Of a stretch of 51,283 nucleotides of DNA, positions 51,035 to 51,283 are shown one piece after another. Numbering within the stretch: the first letter of the stretch is position 1; every line of letters begins with the position of its first letter. The translations under genes were made by a program, and so were the position numbers. Below the pieces are notes generated by a model that saw only the letters and a list, made by a program, of their open reading frames with translations, ran no database searches and was not told the DNA's origin. This DNA is from Nitrospira sp. Ga0074138. Lineage in GTDB: Bacteria; Nitrospirota; Nitrospiria; Nitrospirales; Nitrospiraceae. Location: assembly GCA_001464735.1 (NCBI GenBank), contig LNDU01000064.1:1-51283 (forward strand). Direction: 5' to 3'.

Positions 51035-51185
51035 ACTTTCTGACTATCGTTCACCAATCCACTCTCACAAATGTTTGGATCATCGACGCTGTGTACAATA
51101 ATCATCTGGAAAGAATCAACCACTCTCAGGCCTCATGGCCACACCTCCCTCAGCTGAGATTTATTTCTACGCTATTACGGCACGC

Positions 51186-51283
51186 TGACCTTCCCCCGAT
51201 TTCACAGACACCTCCCTAAGTGGGAGAATGCTGAAATCGGAGGACAACATGAACACGAAGACCCGACGATCGTATACGGAGAC
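51186..51283 (+). mobile_element. Left end of an IS3-family element (runs off window)
   Basis: TGACCTTCCCCC at 51186 reads inward as an IS3/IS407-type terminal repeat and matches the relic at 2175 in 11 of 12 bases. A CTCCC-taagt-GGGAG hairpin and GGAGGACAAC follow before an ATG that opens like OrfA. The element continues past the window, so completeness cannot be judged. Confidence 0.55.
51249..51283 (+). CDS. IS3-family transposase OrfA, N-terminal start (partial)
   Basis: ATG at 51249, preceded by CGGAGGACAAC, opens MNTKTRRSYTE before the window ends. IS3-type OrfA proteins commonly begin with K/R-rich text followed by YTEEFK. Only 11 residues are visible, so the call leans on the terminal repeat just upstream. 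Confidence 0.5.
   Translation, partial: MNTKTRRSYTE

Overview
The window looks like chromosomal DNA of a Nitrospira-type bacterium (phylum Nitrospirota). This is inferred from the gene set and gene style, since no 16S or other marker RNA is present. The clues are a GC-rich genome, a GT81-type glucosyl-3-phosphoglycerate synthase operon, pyruvate phosphate dikinase, AMP-forming acetyl-CoA synthetase, clusters of LPP20/LpoB-type lipoproteins (so a Gram-negative envelope), and dispersed palindromic intergenic repeats. No rRNA, tRNA or CRISPR array was recognised.

Layout. 1-2.4 kb is an accessory edge: an AT-rich orphan PP-loop ATPase-like gene beside the worn right end of an IS3-family element. 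2.4-9.8 kb holds rlmI (minus), a divergent pyruvate/indolepyruvate-decarboxylase-like enzyme, and a tightly coupled operon for a glucosylglycerate-type compatible solute (two glycosyltransferases, an MscS-like membrane protein, an MpgP-type HAD phosphatase). 9.8-16.4 kb carries a VapC-type toxin pair, four lipoproteins on the minus strand, and a secreted caspase-fold/TPR protein that has lost its catalytic Cys. 16.5-18.6 kb is acs with an overlapping two-TM protein. 18.7-20.5 kb is a second accessory zone: a Phd/RelE pair, an orphan VapB-like antitoxin and a stub of a REP-type transposase. 20.5-23.6 kb has a three-domain dikinase of rifampin-phosphotransferase architecture paired with a flavin split-barrel protein, then a broken NYN-domain gene.

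23.6-31.6 kb is one long minus-strand operon, ppdK-ribD-esterase-unknown-MFS-(short gap)-38-aa TM peptide-ribE. Most junctions are 4-bp ATGA overlaps. It ties riboflavin synthesis to a central carbon enzyme. 31.7-38.9 kb carries a small membrane protein between two copies of a palindromic repeat, then glyQ-glyS, a small coiled-coil ORF resembling an IS3 OrfA tail, and mutS2. 39.0-42.6 kb is the glycolytic operon gap-pgk-tpiA-secG behind a good sigma70 promoter. ilvE and a PilZ gene follow on the minus strand. 44.2-51.0 kb is the housekeeping run rplU-rpmA-obgE-proB-nadD-rsfS-(LapA/LapB-like)-bioB plus a 51-aa basic protein. The window ends inside the left end of another IS3-family element.

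Most interesting points: the pseudo-caspase, the RPH-like dikinase with its flavoprotein partner, the osmolyte operon with a built-in channel, the palindromic repeat family (three copies), the apparent AUC start of rsfS, and two tiny genes (14800-14970 and 24271-24387) that standard length cut-offs would miss.
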